A stretch of DNA of 64,000 nucleotides, from assembly GCF_041270065.1 (NCBI RefSeq), contig NZ_CP065958.1:6572001-6636000 (forward strand). The letters are read 5' to 3'. Below are positions 1 through 8,706 of the stretch, piece after piece (the first letter of the stretch is position 1; each line of letters opens with the position of its first letter). The DNA comes from Streptomyces fradiae. GTDB lineage: Bacteria; Actinomycetota; Actinomycetes; Streptomycetales; Streptomycetaceae. A program made the translations under genes and the position numbers. Below the pieces are notes generated by a model, which saw only the letters and a program-made list of their open reading frames with translations, searched no databases and was not told the DNA's origin.

Positions 1-335
1 TCGCGGCCCTGGAGACCGCCGGCCTGCCCACCCGCACCGTCCCGCTGACCGAATGGCAGCGGCTCGTCGCCGAGCAGGCGACGGCCACCGGCAGCAAGGT
101 GCTCTCCGCCACGGCCCTCTACGAGATGGAGGGCCACGAGCTCGACGAGGCCGGCGTCCAGGCCCGCGCCTGGCAGCCCTGGCTGCGCAAGGCCGGCCTC
201 TCCCCGCTGGTCACCGGCGAGCAGCTGCGCAGCGGACTGGCCTTCCTGGCCCACCGTACCGAGGACATCGGCTCGCTCCTCCCGGCCCTCGCGGCCGAGG
301 GCGCGGCCGCCGCCACCCAGGGGGAGCAGCAGTGA
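1..335 (+). CDS. C-terminal fragment of a cluster protein, possibly SDR/thioester-reductase-like
   Basis: Only about 110 C-terminal residues are visible, read from base 3 to a TGA at 333-335, so the start lies left of the window. The tail has a Trp-rich stretch (TEWQRLVAEQA, later WQPWLRKAG) and a helical end, which resembles the C-terminal region of thioester-reductase or epimerase-type short-chain dehydrogenases. There is no nucleotide-binding motif in view, so this is a weak guess. The stop overlaps the GTG of the next gene by two bases, so it is translationally coupled to the extender-unit genes and presumably belongs to the same biosynthetic operon. Confidence 0.5.
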   Translation, partial: AALETAGLPTRTVPLTEWQRLVAEQATATGSKVLSATALYEMEGHELDEAGVQARAWQPWLRKAGLSPLVTGEQLRSGLAFLAHRTEDIGSLLPALAAEGAAAATQGEQQ

Positions 336-1225
336 GCGACAATCCGACCACCGGAACCACGGACGCCGGTACGCGCCGGCACCGGCTCGCGGTCATCGGC
401 GCGGGTGTCATGGGCACCGGCATCACCACCCTGGCCCTCGGCCGCGGAGTCGACGTGATCCTGGTGGACGTCTCCGAGGAGATCCTCGCCAAGGCGAGCG
501 CCGCCGCCACCGGCCAGCTGCGGCTCGCCCGGATGATGGGCAAGCTGCCCCGCGAGGGCGCCACCGGCGAGCTCGTCACCACCACCCGGATCGCCGACAT
601 CGCCGACGCCACCGCCGTCGTCGAGGCCGTCACCGAACTGGCCCCGCTGAAGGCCAAGGTGCTCGCCGAGGCCTCCGCCGCCGTCGCCCCCGGCACGCTG
701 CTGATCTCCAACACCTCGGCCGTGCCGATCGACGAGCAGGCCGACTCGGTCGCCCGGCCCGAGGACCTGGTCGGCATCCACTTCATGAACCCGCCCTACC
801 TGATCCACACCTCGGAGCTGATCCGCGGGCCGCGCAGCGGGGAGCAGGCCGTCGCCGACGCCCGCGAGCTGCTCGAAGCCCTCGGCCAGCACGGCGTGGT
901 CGTCGGCGACGGACCCGGCTTCGTCATCAACCGGATCCTGCAGCGCATGATCAACGAGGCCGCCCGGATCGTCGCCGACGGCGTGGCCGACCCGGCCTCC
1001 GTCGACGCCGCCTTCGAGGGCTGCCTGGGCCACACCACCGGCCCGCTCGCCACCGCCGACCTCATCGGCCTCGACAACGTGGTCGACTCCCTGCGGGTCC
1101 TGCACGAACGCACCGGGGACGCGGGCTACGAGCCCTGCGCCCTGCTCCTGGAGAAGGTCGCCGCCGGCGATTTCGGCCGCAAGACCGGCCGCGGATTTTT
1201 CGAATACGGAGGAAGCACGTCATGA
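332..1225 (+). CDS. 3-hydroxyacyl-CoA dehydrogenase family enzyme for a glyceryl-ACP-derived extender unit
   Basis: The 297-residue protein opens with a Rossmann NAD motif (VIGAGVMGTG, residues about 20-29) and has the family's HFMNPP segment and the later GPGFVINRI segment that begins the C-terminal domain. The GTG at 332 is chosen because it places the Rossmann fold close to the N-terminus and overlaps the upstream stop. In methoxymalonyl-ACP pathways the equivalent enzyme (FkbK type) oxidises the C3 hydroxyl of glyceryl-ACP. The immediate neighbours, a carrier protein, an acyl-CoA dehydrogenase and FkbH, make that role much more likely than fatty-acid degradation. Its stop overlaps the next ATG as ATGA. 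Confidence 0.85.
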   Translation: MSDNPTTGTTDAGTRRHRLAVIGAGVMGTGITTLALGRGVDVILVDVSEEILAKASAAATGQLRLARMMGKLPREGATGELVTTTRIADIADATAVVEAVTELAPLKAKVLAEASAAVAPGTLLISNTSAVPIDEQADSVARPEDLVGIHFMNPPYLIHTSELIRGPRSGEQAVADARELLEALGQHGVVVGDGPGFVINRILQRMINEAARIVADGVADPASVDAAFEGCLGHTTGPLATADLIGLDNVVDSLRVLHERTGDAGYEPCALLLEKVAAGDFGRKTGRGFFEYGGSTS

Positions 1226-1515
1226 GCACCCCCACCACCCAGCAGGACACCGCCGCCACCGAGCAGGACACCACCGCCATCCGTGAGACGCTGACCGCCT
1301 TCCTGGAGCAGCGCACCAAGACCGCCGTCGCCGCCGACGTCGACCTGTTCTCCACCGGCCTGGTCACCTCCCTGTTCGCCATGGAGCTCCTGGTGCACGT
1401 CGAGCAGTCCTTCGGCGTCCAGGTCGGCGGCGCCGACCTCACCCTCGACAACTTCCGCAGCGTCGACGCCATGACCGCCCTCGTGCTGCGCCTGCGGGGC
1501 GCCGGCGATGAGTGA
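1222..1515 (+). CDS. Discrete acyl carrier protein (glyceryl/methoxymalonyl-ACP type)
   Basis: The 97-residue acidic protein has the carrier-protein core: DLFSTGLVTSLFAMELL around residues 41-55, with Ser50 as the predicted phosphopantetheine attachment site. Free-standing carriers of this FkbJ type hold the three-carbon unit that FkbH takes from a glycolytic bisphosphate and that the two neighbouring dehydrogenases oxidise. The gene overlaps the upstream stop by four bases and the downstream start by eight, so it is embedded in one operon. The first 20 residues are Thr/Gln-rich and probably disordered. Confidence 0.85.
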   Translation: MSTPTTQQDTAATEQDTTAIRETLTAFLEQRTKTAVAADVDLFSTGLVTSLFAMELLVHVEQSFGVQVGGADLTLDNFRSVDAMTALVLRLRGAGDE

Positions 1516-2635
1516 GGCGACCGTACGCCGCTCCGCCCGCGCCGAGGCGGAGCAGCTGACCGGCGACCTCATCGGCGACCGGGCCGACGCCTGGGACCGG
1601 GCCGGCGAGCTGCCCCTCGACCTGCTGCGCGAACTGGGCGCCAAGGGCGTGCTGTGCGCCCAGGTGCCCGCCCCGTACGGCGGTCTGGGCCTCAGCAGCG
1701 CCGACAACGGCGAACTCACCGCGCACGTCGGGGCGCTCTGCTCCTCCGTCCGCAGCGTCATGACCTCCCAGGGCATGGCCGCCTGGACCGTCGAGCGGCT
1801 CGGCAGCGACGAGCAGAAGGCCGTCCACCTGGCCGAGCTGACCTCCGGGAAGCTCGCCGGGGTCGCCTTCAGCGAGCCCGGCGCCGGCAGCGACCTCGGC
1901 GCGATGAGCACCACCATCCGCACCGAGGGCGACAGCATCGTCCTCGACGGCCGCAAGGCCTGGATCACCGTGGGCGCCTACGCCGACCTGCTGGTCGTCT
2001 TCGGCCGGCACGGCGAGGGCGCCGGCGCCGTGGTGGTCCCCACCGACGCGCCCGGCGTACGGATCGAGCGCGTCGCCGACCCGATGGGCTGCCGGGCCGC
2101 CGGACACGCCAACGTCACCCTCGACGGCGTACGGCTGCCCGCCGACCGGCTCCTCGGCGGCGCCGGCCTCCCGGTGGACTGGCTGGTCACCTCCGCGCTC
2201 ACCTTCGGCCGGGTCTCCGTGGCCTGGGGCTGCGTCGGCATCCTGCGGGCCTGCCTGCGCGCCGCCGCCCAGCACGCCGCAGGCCGGGAGCAGTTCGGCG
2301 TCCCGCTCGCCGACCACCAGCTGGTCGCCCGGCACCTCGCCGAACTGCACGTCGCCCAGGAGGCCTCGGCCCGCTGCTGCGAGCAGGCCAGCCGCTGCTG
2401 GGACGACAACAGCCCCGAGCTCGTCACCTCCGCCGTCACCGCGAAGCACCTCGCCGCCGGGCACGCCGCCCGCGGCGCGGCCGCCGCCGTCCAGGTGCTC
2501 GCCTCGGCGGGCGCCCGGGACGGCGGGCCGGTGGCCCGCGCCTACCGGGACGCCAAGCTGATGGAGATCATCGAGGGCAGCAACGAGATCAGCCAGCTGC
2601 TGCTCGGCAAGCACGCCCTGGCGGTGTGGTCATGA
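1508..2635 (+). CDS. Acyl-CoA dehydrogenase family enzyme, FkbI-type
   Basis: The 375-residue flavoprotein has typical acyl-CoA dehydrogenase signatures: the FSEPGAGSDL substrate/flavin segment near residue 120, the KAWITVGAYADL region, and a C-terminal EIIEGSNEISQLLLG segment with the Glu that usually serves as base. In methoxymalonyl-ACP clusters this enzyme performs the second oxidation of the ACP-bound glyceryl unit, from the semialdehyde to the hydroxymalonyl state. The start overlaps the ACP gene by eight bases and the stop overlaps the following KASIII-like gene as ATGA. The substrate assignment is inferred from context. Confidence 0.83.
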   Translation: MSEATVRRSARAEAEQLTGDLIGDRADAWDRAGELPLDLLRELGAKGVLCAQVPAPYGGLGLSSADNGELTAHVGALCSSVRSVMTSQGMAAWTVERLGSDEQKAVHLAELTSGKLAGVAFSEPGAGSDLGAMSTTIRTEGDSIVLDGRKAWITVGAYADLLVVFGRHGEGAGAVVVPTDAPGVRIERVADPMGCRAAGHANVTLDGVRLPADRLLGGAGLPVDWLVTSALTFGRVSVAWGCVGILRACLRAAAQHAAGREQFGVPLADHQLVARHLAELHVAQEASARCCEQASRCWDDNSPELVTSAVTAKHLAAGHAARGAAAAVQVLASAGARDGGPVARAYRDAKLMEIIEGSNEISQLLLGKHALAVWS

Positions 2636-3621
2636 GCGACGACCTGTCCATCGGCATCGGCCGGGTGCACACCGTGCTCCCCGAGGTGCGCACCCCGCTG
2701 GCCGACCTCCCCGAGTTCCCCGGACTCACCCCGGAGGAGGCCGAGTTCGCCCGCGGCAGCGGCATCGCGACCGTCGGCGTCCTGGAGGACACCACCGCCG
2801 GCGACCTCGCGGTCCGGGCGGTCCAGGGCCTCCTCGACGAGCTCGACGGGACGGACGGGGCCGCCCGGCCCGACACCCTCGTCCTCGTCGGGCCCCGCGC
2901 CCCCGACGTCCTGCTCGGCTCGGACGCCTGCCGCGTCCAGGCCGAGGCCAAGCTCGACGGCGCCTTCGCCTTCACCCTGGACGGCCTCGGCTGCACCGGC
3001 TCCAGCGCCGCCTGGGCGCTCGCCCGGGACCTGCTGCTCGCCGACCCGTCCCGGCAGAGCGTCCTCGTCGCCCACGGCAGCCGCCCCACCGGCTACGACC
3101 GGGTGCGCCACCCGGTCACCGTGATCGGCGACGGCGCCTACGCCATGACCATGGTCCGCGGCGGACGGCCGGTGCTGCGCGCCCACCGCCAGGAGACCGA
3201 CGGCACCTTCCACGACCTGTTCCGGGTGGACTACAAGCAGGTGCCGCAGTACGAGTGGCGCGAGGAGTGCGCCTCGCCCGACCGGTACCGCTTCGAGCTC
3301 GCCATGAACAGCCGCATGCGGCTCTCCCGCATGGTCGACGAGGTGCTCGCCGACGCCGGCGTCGACAAGGGCGCCGTCGCCACGACCCTCATGCAGAACG
3401 TCACGGCGAGCGCCTACCAGTTCTACGAGACGCTCCTCGGCCTGCCCATCCACCCGGTGTGCGGTGAACACCTCGCCGCCTACGGCCACCTGGGCGCCAT
3501 GGACGTCGTGCTCAACCTCGACCGGCTGCTCGCGGCCGGCGAACTCGCCCCGGGCGACCTCGTGCTCGTCCTCAACAACAGCCCCGTCGCGGCCTGGGCC
3601 GTGACCCTGTGGGAGGTGTGA
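2632..3621 (+). CDS. Divergent KASIII-like (thiolase-fold) enzyme 1
   Basis: The 329-residue protein has a KASIII-type architecture with the nucleophile in LGCTGSSAA (Cys121). The usual FabH His of the HQAN motif is replaced (LMQNVT), and the usual Asn position reads GHLGAMD, placing a His at 286 and an Asp shortly after. This pattern recalls KASIII-like acyltransferases such as CerJ or ChlB3 rather than chain-initiating FabH. It may therefore move an acyl group onto a carrier, sugar or hydroxyl instead of making a C-C bond. It sits between the acyl-CoA dehydrogenase and FkbH, overlapping the former by four bases. A second paralogue lies at 8.7 kb. Confidence 0.75.
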   Translation: MSDDLSIGIGRVHTVLPEVRTPLADLPEFPGLTPEEAEFARGSGIATVGVLEDTTAGDLAVRAVQGLLDELDGTDGAARPDTLVLVGPRAPDVLLGSDACRVQAEAKLDGAFAFTLDGLGCTGSSAAWALARDLLLADPSRQSVLVAHGSRPTGYDRVRHPVTVIGDGAYAMTMVRGGRPVLRAHRQETDGTFHDLFRVDYKQVPQYEWREECASPDRYRFELAMNSRMRLSRMVDEVLADAGVDKGAVATTLMQNVTASAYQFYETLLGLPIHPVCGEHLAAYGHLGAMDVVLNLDRLLAAGELAPGDLVLVLNNSPVAAWAVTLWEV

Positions 3622-3623
3622 CC

Positions 3624-4733
3624 GTGACCGAGACCGTGCAGGACATCACGACCGTCAAGTGCCTGGTGTGGGACCTCGACAACACCCTGTGGCAGGGCAC
3701 CCTGCTGGAGGACGGCGAGGTCGTCCTCCCCGACGAGATCCGCGCCGTGATCACCACCCTCGACGAGCGCGGCATCCTCCAGGCCGTGGCCAGCAAGAAC
3801 GACCACGACCACGCCTGGGGACAGCTGGAGAAGCTGGGCGTCGCCGAGTACTTCGTGCACCCGCGGATCGGCTGGAACCCCAAGTCCGGCTCCGTCCGCG
3901 ACATCGCCGAACAGCTCAACTTCGCCCTGAAGACCATCGCGTTCATCGACGACCAGCCCGCCGAGCGCGCCGAGGTCGAGCACCACCTCCCCGAGGTGCG
4001 CTGCTACCGCGCCGAGGAGGCCCTGGAGCTCACCGGCCGCCCCGAGTTCAGCCCCGTCACCACCGCCGACTCGCGCCGCCGCCGCGAGATGTACCAGGCC
4101 GGCTTCCGCCGCGAGGCCGCCCGCCAGGACTTCACCGGCGCCGACGAGGAGTTCCTGCGCACCCTCGACCTCGTCATGACCATCCGGCGGGCGGCCGACG
4201 AGGACCTCGCCCGGGTAGAGGAACTCACCCTGCGCACCAGCCAGATGAACGCCACCGGCGTCCACTACGGCGACGCCGAGCTGCGCGCCCTGCTCGCCGA
4301 CCCCGACCACGAGGTCCTGGTCATCGCGCTCAGCGACCGGTTCGGCGACCACGGCGCCGTCGGCATCGTGCTCCTCGAACGCCTCCCCGGCGTCTGGCAC
4401 CTCAAGCTGCTCGCCACCTCCTGCCGGGTCGTCTCCTTCGGCGCCGGCGCGGTCATCCTGCGCTGGCTCACCGACCGGGCCGCCGCCGCGGGAGTGCACC
4501 TCGCCGCCGACTTCCGGCGCACCGAGCGCAACCGCATGATGGAGGTCGCCTACCGCTTCGCGGGCTTCACCGGCGACGCCTGCCCGTGCGCCGCCGCCGT
4601 CACCGGGCCGGACCGCGACGGCATCGAGCTCCTGCACATCGAGCCCGTACGGCAGGAGCCGCCGACCACCATGCGGCTCGACGCCCCCGACCTGGCCGTC
4701 CCCGCCGTCCCCGCGGAGGCGAGCCATGGCTGA
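3624..4733 (+). CDS. fkbH: FkbH-like HAD-superfamily glyceryl transferase/phosphatase
   Basis: The N-terminal HAD-IIIC domain carries VWDLDNTLW with Asp17 and Asp19 as catalytic residues and a later FIDDQPAERAE segment. The C-terminal half (from about residue 190) is the GNAT-like region of this family, with LRTSQMN and a long acyl-transfer core. FkbH proteins load and dephosphorylate 1,3-bisphosphoglycerate onto an ACP to give glyceryl-ACP, the entry step to methoxymalonyl-, hydroxymalonyl- or tetronate-type units. Several GTG codons are possible. GTG 3624 is preferred because GGGAGG ends about seven bases upstream, while the GTG at 3618 would be too close. The length, 369 aa, is normal for the family. 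Confidence 0.9.
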   Translation: MTETVQDITTVKCLVWDLDNTLWQGTLLEDGEVVLPDEIRAVITTLDERGILQAVASKNDHDHAWGQLEKLGVAEYFVHPRIGWNPKSGSVRDIAEQLNFALKTIAFIDDQPAERAEVEHHLPEVRCYRAEEALELTGRPEFSPVTTADSRRRREMYQAGFRREAARQDFTGADEEFLRTLDLVMTIRRAADEDLARVEELTLRTSQMNATGVHYGDAELRALLADPDHEVLVIALSDRFGDHGAVGIVLLERLPGVWHLKLLATSCRVVSFGAGAVILRWLTDRAAAAGVHLAADFRRTERNRMMEVAYRFAGFTGDACPCAAAVTGPDRDGIELLHIEPVRQEPPTTMRLDAPDLAVPAVPAEASHG

Positions 4734-6378
4734 GCATCGCACCGAGGACGAGCTCCCCGGCAGTCTGTACGCGTGGTTCGACCGCACCGCCGAGCGCCAC
4801 CCGGACCTGCCGGCCCTGGAGGCGAGCGGCGCCGCCCTGAGCTACCGCGAGCTGCGCCGGGCCGCCGAGCACGTCGCCGCCCGCATCCTGGCCGCGCACG
4901 GCAGCGCGCCCCGGCGGATCTCCGTCATGGCCACCCGCTCCGTCGCCGTCCTCGCCGCCTACCTCGCGGGCCAGCGGCTCGGCGCGACCGTCACCCCGGT
5001 CAACCCCGGCTTCCCGGTGGCCCGCAACCGGATGATCGTCGAGCTCTCGGGCGCCGAGGTGCTCGTCGTGGACGCCGCCGACGCCGCCCAGCTCGACGGC
5101 GGGCTCGCCGGCGCGGTCACCACCGAACTGCGCCTGGACGCCAAGGAGGTGGCCGAGGCCGGCCGCGCGGCGGACACGCCGGCGCCCGAGCTCCCCGCGT
5201 ACACCACGGGTCCCGACGACGTCGCGTACGTCCTGTTCACCTCGGGCTCCACCGGCCGCCCCAAGGGCGTGCCGATCCGGCACCGCAACCTCACGCCGTA
5301 CCTCGCGCACAACATCGCGCGGTACGGCATCGGCCCGGGCTGCCGCACCTCCCACACCTTCGACCTGACCTTCGACCCCTCGGTCTTCGACCTGTTCGTG
5401 ACCTGGGGCGGCGGCGGCACCCTCGTGGTGCCCGGCCGGGCCGAACTCCTGTCGCCCGTCGACTACATCGCGGACAACGGCATCACCCACTGGTTCTCGG
5501 TGCCGTCCGTGGTGTCGGTCAGCGCCCAGCTCGACAACCTGCCCGCCGGGCTCGCCACCAGTCTGCGCGCCAGCGTGTTCATCGGCGAGCAGCTCTCCTA
5601 CGACCAGGCCCGCGCCTGGCACGCGGTGGCCCCGCACGCCGCCCTGGAGAACGTCTACGGACCGACCGAACTCACCGTCGCGTGCACCGAGTTCGCCCTG
5701 CCCGCCGACCCGGCCGACTGGCCCGCGACCTCCAACGACACCGTGCCGATCGGGCCCGTCTACGGCTTCCTCGACCATCTGATCCTCGGCGAGGACGGCC
5801 GGCCGGCCCAGGAGGGCGAGCTCGTCGTGCGCGGTTCGCAGCGCTTCGACGGCTACCTCGACCCGGCCGACAACCGGGGCCGCTTCCTCGCGTACGACGA
5901 GGAGCGCGGCGTCACCCCGTACGACGGCGAGGGCCCGCTCACCGAGGCGCACTACTACCGCACCGGCGACCGGGTGCGCTGGGAGGACGGGCGGCTCGTG
6001 CACCTCGGCCGCCTCGACAACCAGGTCAAGGTGCGCGGCTACCGCATCGAACTCGGCGAGATCGAGGCCGCGATGCGCCGCCACCCGGACATCGCCGAGG
6101 CCGTCGTCATCGCCCTGCGCGACGGCGACGACGTCGAACTCGTCGGCTGCCACACCGGCGAACCCCTCGAACCCCAGCCGCTCGCCCGCTGGCTGCGCAA
6201 GCGCGTCCCGGTCCACATGGTGCCCCGGCGATTCCGGCACCTGGAGAGCCTGCCGCTCAACCCCAACGGCAAGGTCGACCGGCCGCGTATCACCAGCGAG
6301 CTCCAGACCCCCCACGACCTCGCCGCGGCCGGACCGGCCGGCGGCGGCCACGGAGGCCACCATGGCGCTACTCGATGA
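4726..6378 (+). CDS. Free-standing adenylation (AMP-binding) enzyme
   Basis: The 550-residue protein contains the full adenylation core series: A3 LFTSGSTGRPKG, A5 NVYGPTELT, A7 YRTGDRVRW, A8 VKVRGYRIELGEIE and A10 NPNGKVDR with the catalytic Lys. No condensation or carrier domain is fused, so it must activate an acyl or amino acid as the adenylate and pass it to a separate carrier. The aromatic-rich FDLTFDPSVFD stretch resembles amino-acid-activating NRPS A domains more than acyl-CoA ligases. A GGAGG sits six bases before the ATG, and the start overlaps the fkbH stop by eight bases. The substrate cannot be read reliably by eye. Confidence 0.88.
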   Translation: MAEHRTEDELPGSLYAWFDRTAERHPDLPALEASGAALSYRELRRAAEHVAARILAAHGSAPRRISVMATRSVAVLAAYLAGQRLGATVTPVNPGFPVARNRMIVELSGAEVLVVDAADAAQLDGGLAGAVTTELRLDAKEVAEAGRAADTPAPELPAYTTGPDDVAYVLFTSGSTGRPKGVPIRHRNLTPYLAHNIARYGIGPGCRTSHTFDLTFDPSVFDLFVTWGGGGTLVVPGRAELLSPVDYIADNGITHWFSVPSVVSVSAQLDNLPAGLATSLRASVFIGEQLSYDQARAWHAVAPHAALENVYGPTELTVACTEFALPADPADWPATSNDTVPIGPVYGFLDHLILGEDGRPAQEGELVVRGSQRFDGYLDPADNRGRFLAYDEERGVTPYDGEGPLTEAHYYRTGDRVRWEDGRLVHLGRLDNQVKVRGYRIELGEIEAAMRRHPDIAEAVVIALRDGDDVELVGCHTGEPLEPQPLARWLRKRVPVHMVPRRFRHLESLPLNPNGKVDRPRITSELQTPHDLAAAGPAGGGHGGHHGATR

Positions 6379-7603
6379 CATCGTCCCGCCGCCCGGCATC
6401 GTCCGGACCCTGTGTGTGAGCAACTTCGCGAAGACCGCGGGCCACGGCGTGCTCATGGCCGTCAGCGTGCTGTTCTTCACCCGCACCGTCGGCATCCCCG
6501 CCGAGCAGGTCGGTCTCGCGCTCAGCATCGGCGCCGCCATGGCGATGGCCGCCAGCATCCCGGCCGGCCGGCTCGCCGACGCCGTCGGCCCGCGCAACAC
6601 CACCGTCGGCTTCCTGCTGCTGCTCGGCGTGTTCGTCGGCGCGTACGCCTTCGTCGAGAGCTTCGCCGCCCTCGTCGTCGTCACCAGCCTCGCCCTGATG
6701 GCCGAGTCCTCCACCGACGCCGCCCGCGGCGCGCTGATCGCCGGGCTCATCCCGCAGGAGGAACGGGTCCGCGCCTGGTCGTACATGCGGGCCGTGTCCA
6801 ACCTCGGCGTGACCCTCGGCGCCGCGGCCGGCGCCGTCGCCCTCTGGTTCGACAGCCGCCCCGCGTACGTCGGCCTGCTCATCGCGGGCGGCGCCATGTT
6901 CCTGATCGCGGGCGCCGCCTATCTCACCGTGCCGTCCGTCGACCCGGCGCCGAAGGAGAGCAACGGCCCCAAGTGGGTCGTGCTCCGTGACCTGCCGTAC
7001 GCGGCCGTCGCCCTGCTCAACTCGGTCCTGGTGATGAACGTCGCCATCCTCACCGTCGCCCTGCCGATCTGGATCACCGGCCACACCGACGCCCCCAAGT
7101 GGCTCTACTCGGTCATCCTGATCCTCAACACGATCATGGTCGTGCTGTTCCAGGTGCGGGCCGGCAAGGGCAGCGAGACCGTCCGCGGCGGCGCCCGCAC
7201 CCTGCGCCGCTGCGGGGTCTTCCTCGCCCTGTGCTGCGGGCTCTTCGCGCTCGCCGCCGACCGCCCGGTCTGGGTCGCCGTCGCCGCGCTGCTGGCCGGT
7301 GCCGCCGTCCACGTCATCGGCGAGATGCTCTACAGCGCCGGCTCGTGGTCGCTCGCCTTCGGCCTCGCCCCCGACCACGCCCAGGGCCAGTACCAGGGCA
7401 TGTTCGGCATGTCGACCCAGCTCGGCTCCATGGTCACCCCCGCCCTCGCCACCCTGCTCATCGTCAAGCTCGGCTGGCCCGCCTGGGTGGTCTTCGCCGC
7501 GCTGCTGCTCGCCGCGGGCCTCGCCGCCCCGGCCGTGGCGTCCTGGGCCGAACGCACCCGCACTCCGGCCCCCGAGACGGGCGCCGAACCGGCCGTCGCC
7601 TGA
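6362..7603 (+). CDS. MFS transporter, probable product exporter
   Basis: The 413-residue membrane protein has about twelve hydrophobic segments and the loop 2-3 signature region (PAGRLADAVGPRN). It starts inside the end of the adenylation gene (17-base overlap) with GGAGG just upstream, so it is part of the operon. Position within a biosynthetic cluster suggests export of the final product or self-resistance. The closing residues (about 390-413) are a soluble Pro/Glu-rich tail. Specificity cannot be inferred from sequence alone. Confidence 0.85.
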   Translation: MALLDDIVPPPGIVRTLCVSNFAKTAGHGVLMAVSVLFFTRTVGIPAEQVGLALSIGAAMAMAASIPAGRLADAVGPRNTTVGFLLLLGVFVGAYAFVESFAALVVVTSLALMAESSTDAARGALIAGLIPQEERVRAWSYMRAVSNLGVTLGAAAGAVALWFDSRPAYVGLLIAGGAMFLIAGAAYLTVPSVDPAPKESNGPKWVVLRDLPYAAVALLNSVLVMNVAILTVALPIWITGHTDAPKWLYSVILILNTIMVVLFQVRAGKGSETVRGGARTLRRCGVFLALCCGLFALAADRPVWVAVAALLAGAAVHVIGEMLYSAGSWSLAFGLAPDHAQGQYQGMFGMSTQLGSMVTPALATLLIVKLGWPAWVVFAALLLAAGLAAPAVASWAERTRTPAPETGAEPAVA

Positions 7604-7628
7604 CCGCCCGAAACGAGAAGGCCCACTC

Positions 7629-8675
7629 ATGGACTTCAGCCTCTTCTACTTCGCCAACGACAGCACCGAGGCCACCGCCGACCGCTACGAACTCCTCATG
7701 GAGGGCGCCAAGTTCGCCGACCGCAACGGGTTCAGCGCGGTGTGGACGCCCGAACGGCACTTCCACCCCTTCGGCGGCCTCTACCCCAACCCCTCGGTCA
7801 CCGGCGCCGCCATCGCCGCCGTCACCGAACGCATCGGCATCCGGGCGGGCAGCGTCGTCGCCCCCCTGCACCACCCGCTGCGCATCGCCGAGGAGTGGTC
7901 GGTCGTCGACAACCTGTCGCACGGCCGGGTCGGCCTCTCCTTCGCCTCCGGCTGGCACGCCACCGACTTCGCCCTGCGCCCCGAGAACTACGCCGACCGC
8001 CGCACCATCCTGCTCGAACAGGTCGAGCAGGTGCGTGCCCTGTGGCGCGGCGAGAAGATCACCGTCACCGACGGCGTCGGCACCGAGCAGCGGCTCGGCG
8101 TCTACCCGCCGCCGGTCCAGCCCGAGTTGCCCGTCTGGGTGACCAGCGCCGGCGGCGTCGAGACCTTCCGCAACGCCGGCCGCTCCGGCTCCGGCCTGCT
8201 CACCCATCTCCTCGGCCAGGACCTCGACGACCTCGCCCACAAGATCGGCGAGTACCGCAAGGCCGTCGCCGAACTCGGCCGCCCCGACGGCTGGACCGGC
8301 CACGTCGCCCTCATGGTGCACGCCTTCCTCGGCGACGACGAGGACGCCGTACGCGACACCGTCCGCGCCCCGCTCGGCGACTACCTGCGCAGCTCGCTCG
8401 GGCTGCTGCTCGGCTCGCAGCTCGACGGGCGGCGCGTCGACGCCTCCAAACTCGCCCCCGAGGACATCGACTTCATCGTCGCGCGCTCCTTCGACCGCTA
8501 CTTCGACGACGGCGGCCTGCTCGGCACCGTCGACAAGGCCGAGCGGATGGTCGAGCGCTTCCGCGCCATCGGCGTCGACGAGATCGCCTGCCTGATCGAC
8601 TTCGGCCTGCCCACCCCCGCCGTGCTCGCCGGACTCGAGCACCTGAACCGGCTGCGCGCCCGTACGGCGGCCTGA
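7629..8675 (+). CDS. Luciferase-like FMN-dependent monooxygenase (MupA/Atu3671-like)
   Basis: The 348-residue protein begins MDFSLFYFAND and has the bacterial-luciferase TIM-barrel pattern, including WTPERHFHPFGG, a LSHGRVGLSFASGWHATDF segment and PVWVTSAGG. The size and opening match the subgroup of luciferase-like monooxygenases found with PKS/NRPS systems. Such enzymes use FMNH2 and oxygen for hydroxylation or Baeyer-Villiger-type chemistry. An FMN reductase at 12.5 kb in the same cluster is a plausible supplier of reduced flavin. The ATG at 7629 follows GAGAAGG and a 25-bp gap after the transporter. Confidence 0.87.
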   Translation: MDFSLFYFANDSTEATADRYELLMEGAKFADRNGFSAVWTPERHFHPFGGLYPNPSVTGAAIAAVTERIGIRAGSVVAPLHHPLRIAEEWSVVDNLSHGRVGLSFASGWHATDFALRPENYADRRTILLEQVEQVRALWRGEKITVTDGVGTEQRLGVYPPPVQPELPVWVTSAGGVETFRNAGRSGSGLLTHLLGQDLDDLAHKIGEYRKAVAELGRPDGWTGHVALMVHAFLGDDEDAVRDTVRAPLGDYLRSSLGLLLGSQLDGRRVDASKLAPEDIDFIVARSFDRYFDDGGLLGTVDKAERMVERFRAIGVDEIACLIDFGLPTPAVLAGLEHLNRLRARTAA

Positions 8676-8706
8676 CATGACGGACAGCACAAGGAGGACA
8701 GCGCCC